DNA of 64,000 nt from Flavobacterium saliperosum (lineage in GTDB: Bacteria > Bacteroidota > Bacteroidia > Flavobacteriales > Flavobacteriaceae): the NCBI RefSeq assembly GCF_900100625.1, contig NZ_FMTY01000003.1, positions 193,424 to 257,423 of the forward strand, in the 5' to 3' direction. Each line of letters starts with the position of its first letter. Within the stretch, counting starts at the first letter, position 1. A model generated the notes under the pieces. That model ran no database searches, was not told the DNA's origin, and worked only from the letters and a program-made list of their open reading frames with translations. The position numbers were made by a program, and so were the translations under genes. Shown here in pieces: positions 17,335 to 25,398 of the stretch.

Positions 17335-18153
17335 TTAGGTGGTTTTCAGTTCTTCTTTTTTGATTACGAAACGCGATATGAAAATACTGATTTCATATAA
17401 AATGACCAACGGAATGGTTACAATCGTCTGGCTGATAACATCCGGAGGGGTAACAATGGCCGCGATAATCAGAATGATTACATACGAATATTTTCGGTAA
17501 TCGCTCAGGAATTTCGGGGTTACCAAGCCCAGTCGGGAAAGGAAATAAATCACAATCGGCAATTCAAACACGAGTCCGGTTGCCAGGGAAGTGGTTTTTA
17601 CCAATCCGATATAGGAGTCAATGTCAATCGAATTTTTTACGTGATCACTGATGGTCAGATTCGCAAGGAAGTTGATGGAAAGCGGCGTCAATACAAAGTA
17701 TCCGAACGCGACTCCGATGAAAAAAAGCAGGGAAGCGATGAAAATGAACAATTTGATGTTTTTTCGTTCCTTGTCGTATAGGGCAGGGCTTACGAATTTC
17801 CATAATTCCCATAAAATAAAAGGAAAGGCAACCACAAAGCCCACCGTGATGGATGTCCAGATTAACATGGAAAACTGTCCTTCCATGGTTCGGTTCTGTA
17901 ATTCAAACGGCAATTCCTGAATGCAGAAACTTTTGTCCAAATCATACTGATTGGCTAAATCACAAAAGAAGCGATAGGTGATGAAACTTCCGTCTTTCGG
18001 ACCAAATATTATCGTGTCGAAAATAAAATCACTGAAGTAATACGCCACACAGGCGCCTACTAAAATGGCTATGGTGCTTCTCACTAACAACCATCGGAAT
18101 TCTTCCAAATGGTCTAAAAACGACATTTCTTTTCCGGCTTTATTCGTTGCCAT
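17335..18153 (-). CDS. tatC: Sec-independent protein translocase TatC
   Basis: 272 residues, six transmembrane segments. The N-terminal motif MSFLDHLEEFRWLLVRS is the diagnostic TatC signal-peptide binding region; FPFILWELWKFVSPALYDKE is the conserved cytoplasmic loop and FELPIVIYFLSRLGLV the helix IV region. A Bacteroidota-type insertion is present in the first periplasmic loop (about residues 50-95). TatC recognises twin-arginine signal peptides and works with TatA/B, not seen here. Its start overlaps the kpsF/kdsD stop by one base. Confidence 0.95.
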   Translation of the reverse strand: MATNKAGKEMSFLDHLEEFRWLLVRSTIAILVGACVAYYFSDFIFDTIIFGPKDGSFITYRFFCDLANQYDLDKSFCIQELPFELQNRTMEGQFSMLIWTSITVGFVVAFPFILWELWKFVSPALYDKERKNIKLFIFIASLLFFIGVAFGYFVLTPLSINFLANLTISDHVKNSIDIDSYIGLVKTTSLATGLVFELPIVIYFLSRLGLVTPKFLSDYRKYSYVIILIIAAIVTPPDVISQTIVTIPLVILYEISIFISRFVIKKEELKTT

Positions 18154-19118
18154 TATATAATTCCTTCTTTTAAAATATCATGAATGTGGAGTACGCCTTT
18201 GTATTCTCCATTGTCTACAACAACCATTTGGGTGATGGAATGGTTTTCCATGGTGTTGAAAGCGTCCACCACCATGTCGGAAAGTTGTACGGTTTTCGGT
18301 TTTTGGGTCATAATGTCTTTAGCGGTAAGATCGCTGAACGTGTCTCTTTTTTCCAGCATTCTTCGGATATCCCCATCGGTTATGATGCCTACAAGATGCT
18401 TGTTTTCGATTACGGCGGTGACTCCCAAACGTTTTTCGGAAATCTCCATAATCACGGTTTTGATGCTCGCATCCGGACTGACTTGCGGACGATGGGTTTG
18501 GTCTAACATATCTACCACACGAAGCAATAATTTTTTACCCAAAGCGCCTCCCGGATGGTATTTGGCGAAATCCTCGCTTTTGAAATTGCGCATTTCCATC
18601 AAACAAACGGCTAACGCATCGCCTAAAACCAATTGCGCTGTGGTACTGTTGGTGGGTGCTAAATTGTTCGGACAGGCTTCCATATCCACATGGGCATTCA
18701 GTACGAAATCGGATTCTTTGCCTAAAAACGACGATTTGTTAGCCGTCATTCCGATTAACATATTGCCGAAACGTTTCAATAAAGGAACCAAAACTTTTAT
18801 TTCCGGACTGTTGCCGCTTTTTGAAATGCAGATGAGCACATCGCCGGGTTGCACCATGCCTAAATCACCATGAATGGCCTCGGCGGCGTGTAAAAACATC
18901 GACGGCGTTCCGGTTGAATTAAAAGTGGCGACCATTTTCGTGGCAATAATGGCGCTTTTCCCTATTCCGGTTACAATCAAACGGCCTTTGCAATTGTAAA
19001 TCAGTTCCACCGATTTTGCAAAATCATCATCAATGAGGTTTATAAGATTGGCAATGCTTTCGCTTTCCGATAGTATCGTTTTTTTTGCCGTAGCTAAAAT
19101 GGTTTCCCTGACTGTCAA
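18153..19118 (-). CDS. kdsD: Arabinose-5-phosphate isomerase (KpsF/KdsD/GutQ family)
   Basis: 321 residues: an N-terminal SIS sugar-isomerase domain (GKGRLIVTGIGKSAIIA-like region with STGTPSMFLHAAEAIHGDLG, SKSGNSPEI, and PTNSTTAQLVLGDALA) and two C-terminal CBS domains (DQTHRPQVSPDASIKTVI and MTQKPKTVQLSDMVVDAF). This is the standard build of the enzyme that converts ribulose-5-phosphate to arabinose-5-phosphate, the first step to Kdo. It is the first gene of a minus-strand operon with tatC, the AhpD-like gene and lptB, and is divergent from recQ. Confidence 0.92.
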   Translation of the reverse strand: MTVRETILATAKKTILSESESIANLINLIDDDFAKSVELIYNCKGRLIVTGIGKSAIIATKMVATFNSTGTPSMFLHAAEAIHGDLGMVQPGDVLICISKSGNSPEIKVLVPLLKRFGNMLIGMTANKSSFLGKESDFVLNAHVDMEACPNNLAPTNSTTAQLVLGDALAVCLMEMRNFKSEDFAKYHPGGALGKKLLLRVVDMLDQTHRPQVSPDASIKTVIMEISEKRLGVTAVIENKHLVGIITDGDIRRMLEKRDTFSDLTAKDIMTQKPKTVQLSDMVVDAFNTMENHSITQMVVVDNGEYKGVLHIHDILKEGII

Positions 19119-19173
19119 AATAGAAATTTTATTAGTTTGTGAATATTAAAGATTTTTGTATCTTTATTCTCTG

Positions 19174-19181
19174 CAAATTTA
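19174..19181 (-). promoter_or_regulatory. Candidate -7 box TAAATTTG for the kdsD-tatC-lptB operon
   Basis: On the minus strand the octamer is TAAATTTG, an exact match to TAnnTTTG, 56 bases before the kdsD start, in the divergent region with recQ. No -33 TTTG is seen at the expected spacing. Confidence 0.45.
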
Positions 19182-19205
19182 TGTAAAAATACCTATTAAT
19201 AAATA

Positions 19206-21401
19206 ATGAAGCCAAGCGAAATTGACTTACATAAAGAGTTAAAAAAATATTTTGGTTTTAACCAATTCAAAGGTTTACAGGAAGGTGTTGTTAAAAGTAT
19301 TATTACGGGTAACAACACTTTTGTGATTATGCCTACAGGTGGTGGTAAGTCATTGTGTTATCAATTGCCGGCTTTGGTGCTGGATGGTACCGCTATAGTG
19401 GTTTCCCCGTTGATTGCCTTGATGAAAAATCAGGTGGATGCCATTCGGAGTTTGTCTTCAGAATACGGTATTGCCCACGTTTTAAACTCCTCGCTTACCA
19501 AAACCGAAGTCAATCAGGTGAAGAAAGACATCACTTCCGGATTGACTAAGTTGTTATACGTCGCCCCCGAATCGTTAACAAAAGAAGAATATATCGACTT
19601 TTTAAAAAGCGTGCCCATTTCTTTCGTTGCCATTGATGAAGCGCACTGTATTTCCGAATGGGGACACGATTTCCGTCCGGAATACCGTAACCTGAGAAGT
19701 ATCATTAAGCAATTGGGAGATATCCCGGTTATCGGATTAACGGCAACGGCGACACCCAAAGTGCAGGAAGACATTCTGAAAAATCTGGACATGACGGATG
19801 CTAACACGTTCAAAGCCTCGTTCAACCGTCCGAATCTGTACTATGAAGTACGTACCAAAACCAAAAACATTGAAGCGGATATCATTCGTTTTATCAAACA
19901 GCATAAAGGGAAATCGGGGGTAATTTACTGTCTGAGTCGTAAGAAAGTAGAGGAAATTGCCCAGGTGTTACAGGTGAACGGCATTAGTGCCGTACCTTAT
20001 CATGCCGGATTGGATGCCAAAACACGCGCCAAACATCAGGACATGTTTCTGATGGAAGATGTGGATGTGGTGGTGGCCACTATCGCTTTCGGAATGGGAA
20101 TTGACAAGCCGGACGTTCGTTTTGTGATTCACCATGATATTCCGAAATCACTTGAAAGTTACTATCAGGAAACGGGTAGAGCCGGTCGTGATGGCGGAGA
20201 AGGCCATTGTTTGGCCTATTACTCGTATAAAGATATAGAGAAGCTGGAGAAATTCATGGCCGGAAAACCGGTAGCCGAGCAGGAAATCGGATATGCGTTG
20301 TTGCAGGAAGTGGTGGCGTATGCGGAAACTTCCATGTCGCGTCGTAAATTTTTACTGCATTATTTCGGTGAGGAATTTGATGAAGTGAATGGCGAAGGTG
20401 CCGATATGGATGACAATGTTCGCAATCCGAAGAAAAAAGTGGAAGCCCAGAATCAGGTTGTCACCCTTTTGGAAACGGTTCGGGATACCAATGAAATGTA
20501 CAAATCCAAAGAAGTGATTTATACGCTGATCGGAAAAATCAATGCAACCATTAAAGCGCACAGAACCGATGCCCAGAAGTTTTTCGGAAAAGGAAAAGAG
20601 CATGAGGAGAAATACTGGATGGCACTAACCCGTCAGGTGTTGGTGGATGGTTTGCTTTCGAAAGATATTGAAACCTACGGTATTCTGAAACTGACCAAAA
20701 AAGGATTGGAGTTCATTAAGAAGCCTCATTCTTTTATGATGTCGGAAGACCATGAATACAACGAAACCGAAGACGAAGCTATTGTAACGGCGGCAAAATC
20801 TTCCGGTACTGCTGATGAAGCCCTGATGACCATGTTGATTGACTTGCGTAAAAAAGTGGCCAAAAAACTGGGCGTACCGCCGTTTGTGGTTTTTCAGGAG
20901 CCTTCTTTGGAGGACATGGCGTTAAAATACCCGATTTCTATCGATGAATTAAGTAACGTTCATGGGGTAGGAGAAGGAAAAGCCAAAAAATACGGAAAGG
21001 AATTCGTAGAATTAATTGCCCGTTATGTAGAAGATAATGACATCATGCGTCCGGATGACTTGGTGGTGAAATCCACCGGAGCGAATTCGGCATTGAAATT
21101 GTACATTATTCAGAATATCGACCGAAAACTGCCGTTGGATGATATTGCCAAAGCGAAAGGATTGGATATGGATGCGCTGTTGAAAGAAATGGAGCAGATT
21201 GTGTATTCCGGTACCAAGCTGAACATCAAATACTGGGTCGATGACATTTTGGATGAAGACCAACAGGAAGAAATTCACGATTACTTCATGGAATCGCATT
21301 CGGATAAAATTCAGGATGCCTTAGACGAATTTGAAGGCGATTATGATACGGAAGAATTGCGACTGATGCGGATCAAGTTTATCAGCGAAGTGGCGAATTA
21401 G
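19206..21401 (+). CDS. recQ: ATP-dependent DNA helicase RecQ
   Basis: 731 residues, longer than the E. coli enzyme. Helicase motifs are clear: Walker A TGGGKSLCYQLP (about 42-54), DEAHCISEWGHDFRPEY (about 144-160), GLTATATPKVQ, then AFGMGIDKPDVRFVIHHD and QETGRAGRDG in the second RecA domain. An RQC-like region follows, and an HRDC domain lies at about residues 545-605 (PSLEDMALKYPIS then GVGEGKAKKYG). The C-terminal 120 residues are acidic and may be an extra helical domain found in Bacteroidota RecQ. Role: 3'-5' unwinding in recombination and repair. Divergent from kdsD; its stop is followed by a heptamer array. Confidence 0.96.
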   Translation: MKPSEIDLHKELKKYFGFNQFKGLQEGVVKSIITGNNTFVIMPTGGGKSLCYQLPALVLDGTAIVVSPLIALMKNQVDAIRSLSSEYGIAHVLNSSLTKTEVNQVKKDITSGLTKLLYVAPESLTKEEYIDFLKSVPISFVAIDEAHCISEWGHDFRPEYRNLRSIIKQLGDIPVIGLTATATPKVQEDILKNLDMTDANTFKASFNRPNLYYEVRTKTKNIEADIIRFIKQHKGKSGVIYCLSRKKVEEIAQVLQVNGISAVPYHAGLDAKTRAKHQDMFLMEDVDVVVATIAFGMGIDKPDVRFVIHHDIPKSLESYYQETGRAGRDGGEGHCLAYYSYKDIEKLEKFMAGKPVAEQEIGYALLQEVVAYAETSMSRRKFLLHYFGEEFDEVNGEGADMDDNVRNPKKKVEAQNQVVTLLETVRDTNEMYKSKEVIYTLIGKINATIKAHRTDAQKFFGKGKEHEEKYWMALTRQVLVDGLLSKDIETYGILKLTKKGLEFIKKPHSFMMSEDHEYNETEDEAIVTAAKSSGTADEALMTMLIDLRKKVAKKLGVPPFVVFQEPSLEDMALKYPISIDELSNVHGVGEGKAKKYGKEFVELIARYVEDNDIMRPDDLVVKSTGANSALKLYIIQNIDRKLPLDDIAKAKGLDMDALLKEMEQIVYSGTKLNIKYWVDDILDEDQQEEIHDYFMESHSDKIQDALDEFEGDYDTEELRLMRIKFISEVAN

Positions 21402-21412
21402 TGGTCAGGATA

Positions 21413-21453
21413 CAGAAGGCAGAAGGCAGAAGGCAGAAGGCAGAAGGCAGAAG
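21413..21453 (+). repeat. 7-nt tandem repeat, unit CAGAAGG (about 5.9 copies)
   Basis: Five perfect units and one partial unit begin 12 bases after the recQ stop. Written in the phase GGCAGAA it is the same RGCAGAW heptamer as at 9764. Unlike the other copies it is followed by a proper terminator rather than by GGATGACAG units. Confidence 0.92.
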
Positions 21454-21483
21454 AGGAGCTAGACAGCTTAAAAACAGATAATA

Positions 21484-21517
21484 AAAACCCCGATTGATTT
21501 TCAGTCGGGTTTTTTTT
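21484..21517 (+). terminator. Rho-independent terminator after recQ
   Basis: AAAACCCCGA and TCGGGTTTT form an imperfect stem around a short AT-rich loop, followed by a run of eight T. It can stop recQ transcripts and, read in reverse, has A-rich flanks for the convergent small gene. Confidence 0.75.
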
Positions 21518-21580
21518 ATGGTATCTGTTGAAAATACAAGATTCATGATTGCATTAAACTATCTGAATACCGAACACTGC

Positions 21581-21817
21581 TTACTGATAAATCTCTCCAC
21601 GATGTGGTTTCAGGGCATCTCTCATCGGAATCATGTATTCATCGGTGACTACAATATAAGCGATGGCATACATGTCGCTGATGATTTCAAATCCGGTAAT
21701 GGTTATGGGCAGTTTCTCGATTTCAATATATTCTTTCAGATGAATTTCGTGATGTTCTGCGGTTTTGGCGGCTCCCGGTCCCCGGAAATCCCAAATGAGT
21801 TTGATTTGTCGTTGCAT
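21581..21817 (-). CDS. Conserved hypothetical protein, 78 residues
   Basis: The start is the ATG at 21817 (MQRQIKLIWDFRGPGAAKTA); the frame is open upstream, but into the 5' end of the divergent oxidoreductase gene, which is certainly coding on the other strand. The protein is soluble, with the motifs AEHHEIHLKEY and ITGFEIISDMYAIAYIVV, and no known domain that I can name. Compact alternating strand/helix pattern and sensible codon use favour a real gene. Its neighbours recQ (convergent) and the FAD enzyme (divergent) say nothing about its job. Confidence 0.7.
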   Translation of the reverse strand: MQRQIKLIWDFRGPGAAKTAEHHEIHLKEYIEIEKLPITITGFEIISDMYAIAYIVVTDEYMIPMRDALKPHRGEIYQ

Positions 21818-21920
21818 GATGTTAGTGCGATAATACAGAAACAAAGATAGTAAGGTTGGCTTTGAATTTGTATTTTTGCGTCTGAAATAGTTGTAAAATA
21901 AAAATTTACCTTCCATTCGT

Positions 21921-23492
21921 ATGCCTAAAGAATTACTGATACAGGTCGCTCCCGAAGTGGCAGCCAATGCACAATTGTTAAACGAACATTTAGCCAAGTT
22001 ACTACATGTAAATAGGTCTGAAATCCAACATGTTTCGATTCTCAAACGTTCCATTGATGCCCGTCAGAAAGCGATTAAGATTAATCTGAAAATCACCGTT
22101 TTTTTTCAGGACGAACCTTTTGTTGAAGATAAAATCGAATTACCGGACTATAAAAATGTGGCCAATGCGCAGGAAGTTATTGTGGTTGGGGCAGGTCCGG
22201 CAGGTTTATTCGCGGCCTTGCAATTGATAGAACTCGGTGTGAAACCCATTGTAATCGAAAGGGGAAAAGATGTTCGTGGTCGCCGTCGTGATTTGAAAGC
22301 GATTAATGTCGATCATGTGGTGAACGAAGACTCCAATTATTGCTTCGGGGAAGGAGGAGCCGGAACGTATTCCGACGGGAAATTGTACACCCGTTCCAAA
22401 AAACGCGGGGATGTCGACCGGATATTGACTTTGTTTGTTGCTTTTGGTGCCACGCCGGATATTATGGTAGATGCCCATCCGCACATCGGAACCAATAAAC
22501 TACCTCAGATTATTCAGGATATCCGCGAAAAAATCATCGAATGCGGCGGAAAGGTTTTGTTCGAAACCCGTGTAACCGACATTCTCATAAAAAATAACGA
22601 AGTACAGGGTGTTGTTACCCAAAACGGCGATACTATTGAAGCAAAGAAAATCATTCTGGCTACCGGACATTCCGCCCGTGATATTTTCGAATTGTTAGAC
22701 AGAAAAAAGGTGTTCATTGAAGCCAAGCCGTTTGCTCTAGGCGTTCGTGCCGAGCATCCGCAAAGTTTAATTGACAGTATTCAATATTCCTGCGATTTTA
22801 GAGGCGACTTTTTACCACCGGCGCCGTATTCCATCGTGAAACAGGTGAACGGACGGGGTATGTATTCATTCTGCATGTGTCCGGGTGGTGTGATTGCGCC
22901 TTGTGCTACGAGTCCGGGTGAAGTGGTAACCAACGGTTGGTCGCCCTCCAAAAGAGATCAGGCTACGGCCAATTCGGGTATCGTGGTCGAATTGAAGTTG
23001 GAAGATTTTAAGCCATTTGCCAAATTCGGCGCACTTGCCGGAATGGAATTTCAGAAAAGCATCGAACAAAAAGCATGGTATCTGGCGGGGCAAACCCAAA
23101 AAGTGCCGGCACAACGTATGATTGATTTTACGCAAGGCAAGGTTTCCAAGGATATTCCCAAAACATCGTATGTTCCGGGAACGACTTCGGTGGAACTCGG
23201 ACAAGTGTTTCCCGGTTTTCTGACCCAAATCATGCGGGAAGGTTTCGTACAGTTCGGAAAATCCATGCGCGGGTATCTTACCAACGAAGCGATTTTGCAC
23301 GCTCCGGAAAGCCGTACTTCCTCACCGGTTCGAATCCCGAGAGATAACGAAACCTTAGTACACCTGCAGATAAAAGGGTTGTATCCTTGCGGAGAAGGCG
23401 CGGGGTATGCGGGCGGGATTATTTCGGCCGCCATCGATGGTGAGAAGTGTGCTTTAAAAATAGCTGAAGCTTTGGGACTTGCTGTAAGTTAA
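21921..23492 (+). CDS. NAD(P)/FAD-dependent oxidoreductase (COG2509-like)
   Basis: 523 residues. An N-terminal ferredoxin-like domain of about 80 residues precedes the FAD-binding motif VVGAGPAGLFAA (G90-x-G92-x-x-G95) and VIERGKDVRGRR. Further family marks are GEGGAGTYSDGKLYTR, ILATGHSARDIFELL, CMCPGGVIAPCAT with paired cysteines, and the C-terminal GEGAGYAGGIISAAIDG that closes the FAD site. This fits the widely conserved, uncharacterised FAD-dependent dehydrogenases of COG2509. The substrate is unknown. It is monocistronic: a repeat-rich 475-bp gap follows. Confidence 0.85.
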   Translation: MPKELLIQVAPEVAANAQLLNEHLAKLLHVNRSEIQHVSILKRSIDARQKAIKINLKITVFFQDEPFVEDKIELPDYKNVANAQEVIVVGAGPAGLFAALQLIELGVKPIVIERGKDVRGRRRDLKAINVDHVVNEDSNYCFGEGGAGTYSDGKLYTRSKKRGDVDRILTLFVAFGATPDIMVDAHPHIGTNKLPQIIQDIREKIIECGGKVLFETRVTDILIKNNEVQGVVTQNGDTIEAKKIILATGHSARDIFELLDRKKVFIEAKPFALGVRAEHPQSLIDSIQYSCDFRGDFLPPAPYSIVKQVNGRGMYSFCMCPGGVIAPCATSPGEVVTNGWSPSKRDQATANSGIVVELKLEDFKPFAKFGALAGMEFQKSIEQKAWYLAGQTQKVPAQRMIDFTQGKVSKDIPKTSYVPGTTSVELGQVFPGFLTQIMREGFVQFGKSMRGYLTNEAILHAPESRTSSPVRIPRDNETLVHLQIKGLYPCGEGAGYAGGIISAAIDGEKCALKIAEALGLAVS

Positions 23493-23684
23493 TAAAAACA
23501 GCGCTGCATGCTACTGTCTGCAATTCATTGTTAATATTAACATATATCGCGTTAACCGGGTGTTGAATAAGTAACACAGATTTTGCGGATTTCGCAGATT
23601 TACACGGAGTAATCGGTGTGAATTTGTGGAATCTGAGTTTTAAAATTTTATTTCGTATTCGTTTAACACCTTATTTTTGAAGCG

Positions 23685-23702
23685 TCCCGATAGCTATCGG
23701 GA
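23685..23702. repeat. Palindrome TCCCGATAGCTATCGGGA (second copy)
   Basis: Identical to 11493-11510. Here it is flanked by GCG on the left and GGTTCGGGTTTTG on the right; the GCGTCCCG and GGTTCGG flanks are also found joined directly at about 11574-11591, as though the palindrome had been lost there. Confidence 0.9.
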
Positions 23703-23730
23703 GGTTCGGGTTTTGTCGGTTGTCCTTGTT

Positions 23731-23811
23731 CCCGCTTTCCGCTGCAATTACCTTTGTCAAAGTTCAAAACTTTTACAAAGGTAATTTACACTGCAATCGG
23801 GGCTAAGCGGG
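23731..23811. repeat. 81-bp inverted-repeat element, MITE- or REP-like
   Basis: Left arm 23731-23757 begins CCCGCTTTCC and ends AATTACCTTTGT; the right arm 23775-23811 is its imperfect reverse complement, starting ACAAAGGTAATT and ending CTAAGCGGG. Between them AAAGTT-CAA-AACTTT (23759-23773) makes a perfect central hairpin. The whole folds into one long stem. No transposase is present; I see no clear target-site duplication. Confidence 0.75.
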
Positions 23812-23942
23812 ATTTCTTTTTTCCATTTGTTGTGTTTTGATTGCTGAATGCAGTAGTTCGGTTCCTGTTTTTCCGTTTCCGGCTGTAAAGGGATTATTTT
23901 TTCAGAATCAGTACAAAGCCTTTTAAACCATTTCTTTTTTCG

Positions 23943-23950
23943 TATTTTTG
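23943..23950 (+). promoter_or_regulatory. Candidate -7 box TATTTTTG for idi
   Basis: Exact TAnnTTTG match 17 bases before the idi ATG. No TTTG is found about 19 bases upstream. Confidence 0.55.
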
Positions 23951-23967
23951 ACATGTAATAACCAATT

Positions 23968-24495
23968 ATGACAGAAGAAAACGTAATATTAGTCAACGAA
24001 AAAGACGAACAGATTGGTTTGATGCCAAAATTGGAAGCGCATGAGAAAGCGGTGTTACATCGTGCTTTTTCAGTGTTTGTTCTGAATGAGAAAAACGAAA
24101 TCATGCTCCAGCAAAGAGCGCATCATAAGTACCATTCCCCGTTATTGTGGACCAATACCTGCTGCAGTCACCAACGCGAAGGTGAAAGTAATATTCAGGC
24201 CGGAACACGAAGATTGCGGGAAGAAATGGGTTTTACCACCGAGTTGAAAGAACTGTTTTCGTTTATCTACAAAGCACCTTTTGATAATGGTTTGACCGAA
24301 CACGAACTCGATCACGTAATGATTGGTTATTATAATGAGGCGCCGAAAATTAATGACGATGAGGTGGAAAGCTGGAAATGGATGGCTGTGGACGCCGTAA
24401 AATTGGATATGGAACAGAATCCGGACATTTATACGGTATGGTTCAAAATCATATTTGATGAATTTTATCATTTCCTTGAAGATCATAAACTTTAA
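23968..24495 (+). CDS. idi: Isopentenyl-diphosphate delta-isomerase (type I)
   Basis: 175 residues, the normal length of type I IDI. The catalytic Cys is in TNTCCSHQREGE, the Nudix-like box is GESNIQAGTRRLREEMGF, and the second active-site Glu lies in LTEHELDHVM. It interconverts isopentenyl and dimethylallyl diphosphate for isoprenoid (quinone, undecaprenyl, carotenoid) synthesis using divalent metal. Next gene queD starts 34 bases later on the same strand, so idi-queD-bcp-manA may form one transcription unit. Confidence 0.95.
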   Translation: MTEENVILVNEKDEQIGLMPKLEAHEKAVLHRAFSVFVLNEKNEIMLQQRAHHKYHSPLLWTNTCCSHQREGESNIQAGTRRLREEMGFTTELKELFSFIYKAPFDNGLTEHELDHVMIGYYNEAPKINDDEVESWKWMAVDAVKLDMEQNPDIYTVWFKIIFDEFYHFLEDHKL

Positions 24496-24529
24496 AATTC
24501 TGATTTCTGAATTCTAATTTCAAAATTAA

Positions 24530-24940
24530 ATGAGAGTAACTGTCAGTAGAAAAGCCCATTTTAATGCGGCACATCGTTTGTATCGCAAGGATTGGTCTGT
24601 GGAGCAAAATGAGACTGTTTTCGGAAAATGCAACAATCCGAATTTTCACGGACACAATTATGAACTGATTGTGAGTGTTACCGGAAAAATCAATCCGGAA
24701 ACAGGGTATGTAATGGATATCAAGGATTTGGCAGATATTATTTATGAAGAAGTCGAAACCCAGTTTGATCATAAAAATTTGAATCTGGACGTACCCGAAT
24801 TTCAGGATTTGAATCCCACAGCTGAAAACATAGTGGTTGTTATCTGGAATAAAATCAGAAAAAGAATAGTGGCCGGAAATGATCTGGAAGTGGTGTTGTA
24901 TGAGACGCCGCGTAATTTCGTAACCTATAAAGGCGAATAA
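24530..24940 (+). CDS. queD: 6-carboxy-5,6,7,8-tetrahydropterin synthase
   Basis: 136 residues. Zinc ligands are the His of FNAAHRL and the pair in NFHGHNYEL; the catalytic Cys is in KCNNPNFHG; FDHKNLNLD and the Glu of VVLYETPRN complete the PTPS/QueD signature. Cys-x3-4-His-type spacing favours QueD (queuosine and 7-deazaguanine route) over eukaryotic PTPS. Its stop overlaps the ATG of the peroxiredoxin gene (TAATG). Confidence 0.92.
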   Translation: MRVTVSRKAHFNAAHRLYRKDWSVEQNETVFGKCNNPNFHGHNYELIVSVTGKINPETGYVMDIKDLADIIYEEVETQFDHKNLNLDVPEFQDLNPTAENIVVVIWNKIRKRIVAGNDLEVVLYETPRNFVTYKGE

Positions 24941-25398
24941 TGGGAGAGATTAAAGTAGGGGATAAGTTGCCCTTGTTTGGCGCTAAAGACCAAAACGGAG
25001 ATGATTTTTACATTGCTTCGGTATTGCATAAAAAAGTGTTGGTGATTTATTTTTACCCCAAAGACGATACACCGGGCTGTACCAAGCAGGCCTGTTTTTT
25101 TCGGGACCAATTTGAGGAATTTAAGGATGTAGGAGCTGAAGTTATCGGAATCAGCGGTGACAGTGTGAAATCCCATAAAAAATTTGCGGAACAGTATAAG
25201 TTGCCGTTTACCTTACTTTCCGATCAAGATAAGAGCCTGAGAAAGCTATTTGGCGTACCAACGAATCTTTTAGGGTTGCTTCCCGGAAGAGTTACTTATG
25301 TTGTGGATAAACAAGGGATTGTTCGTTTGGTTTTTGACAGTATGAATGCAGAAAGCCATTTTCCAAAAGTGGTGGAAGCAGTGAAAAAGTTAGTGTAA
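24940..25398 (+). CDS. bcp: Thiol peroxidase, Bcp/PrxQ family
   Basis: 152 residues. YFYPKDDTPGCTKQAC contains the peroxidatic C47 and, five residues on, C52, the resolving Cys of PrxQ-type enzymes; FRDQFEEF, GISGDSVKSHKKF and LLSDQDKSLRKLFGV are family marks. It reduces peroxides in the cytoplasm with thioredoxin. It is tightly packed between queD (one-base overlap) and manA (no gap), so probably co-expressed rather than separately induced. Confidence 0.94.
   Translation: MGEIKVGDKLPLFGAKDQNGDDFYIASVLHKKVLVIYFYPKDDTPGCTKQACFFRDQFEEFKDVGAEVIGISGDSVKSHKKFAEQYKLPFTLLSDQDKSLRKLFGVPTNLLGLLPGRVTYVVDKQGIVRLVFDSMNAESHFPKVVEAVKKLV

Larger units (their letters stand above)
23493..23967. other. Gene-free 475-bp stretch with three kinds of repeat and the idi promoter
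   Basis: From left to right: three 9-nt units at 23578-23604 (AGATTTTGC, GGATTTCGC, AGATTTACA), the 18-bp palindrome at 23685-23702, a composite 81-bp inverted-repeat element at 23731-23811, and finally the idi -7 box. No open frame with coding character is seen on either strand. Confidence 0.75.

Noticed and set aside
18184-18873. 229-residue open frame on the + strand opposite kdsD
   Set aside because: Completely covered by the clear SIS-CBS gene; no own start context or motif.
21818-22054. N-terminal extension of the 78-residue minus-strand protein
   Set aside because: It would overlap the start of the FAD oxidoreductase gene by more than 130 bases, and the extra residues show no conservation-like pattern; the ATG at 21817 is sufficient.
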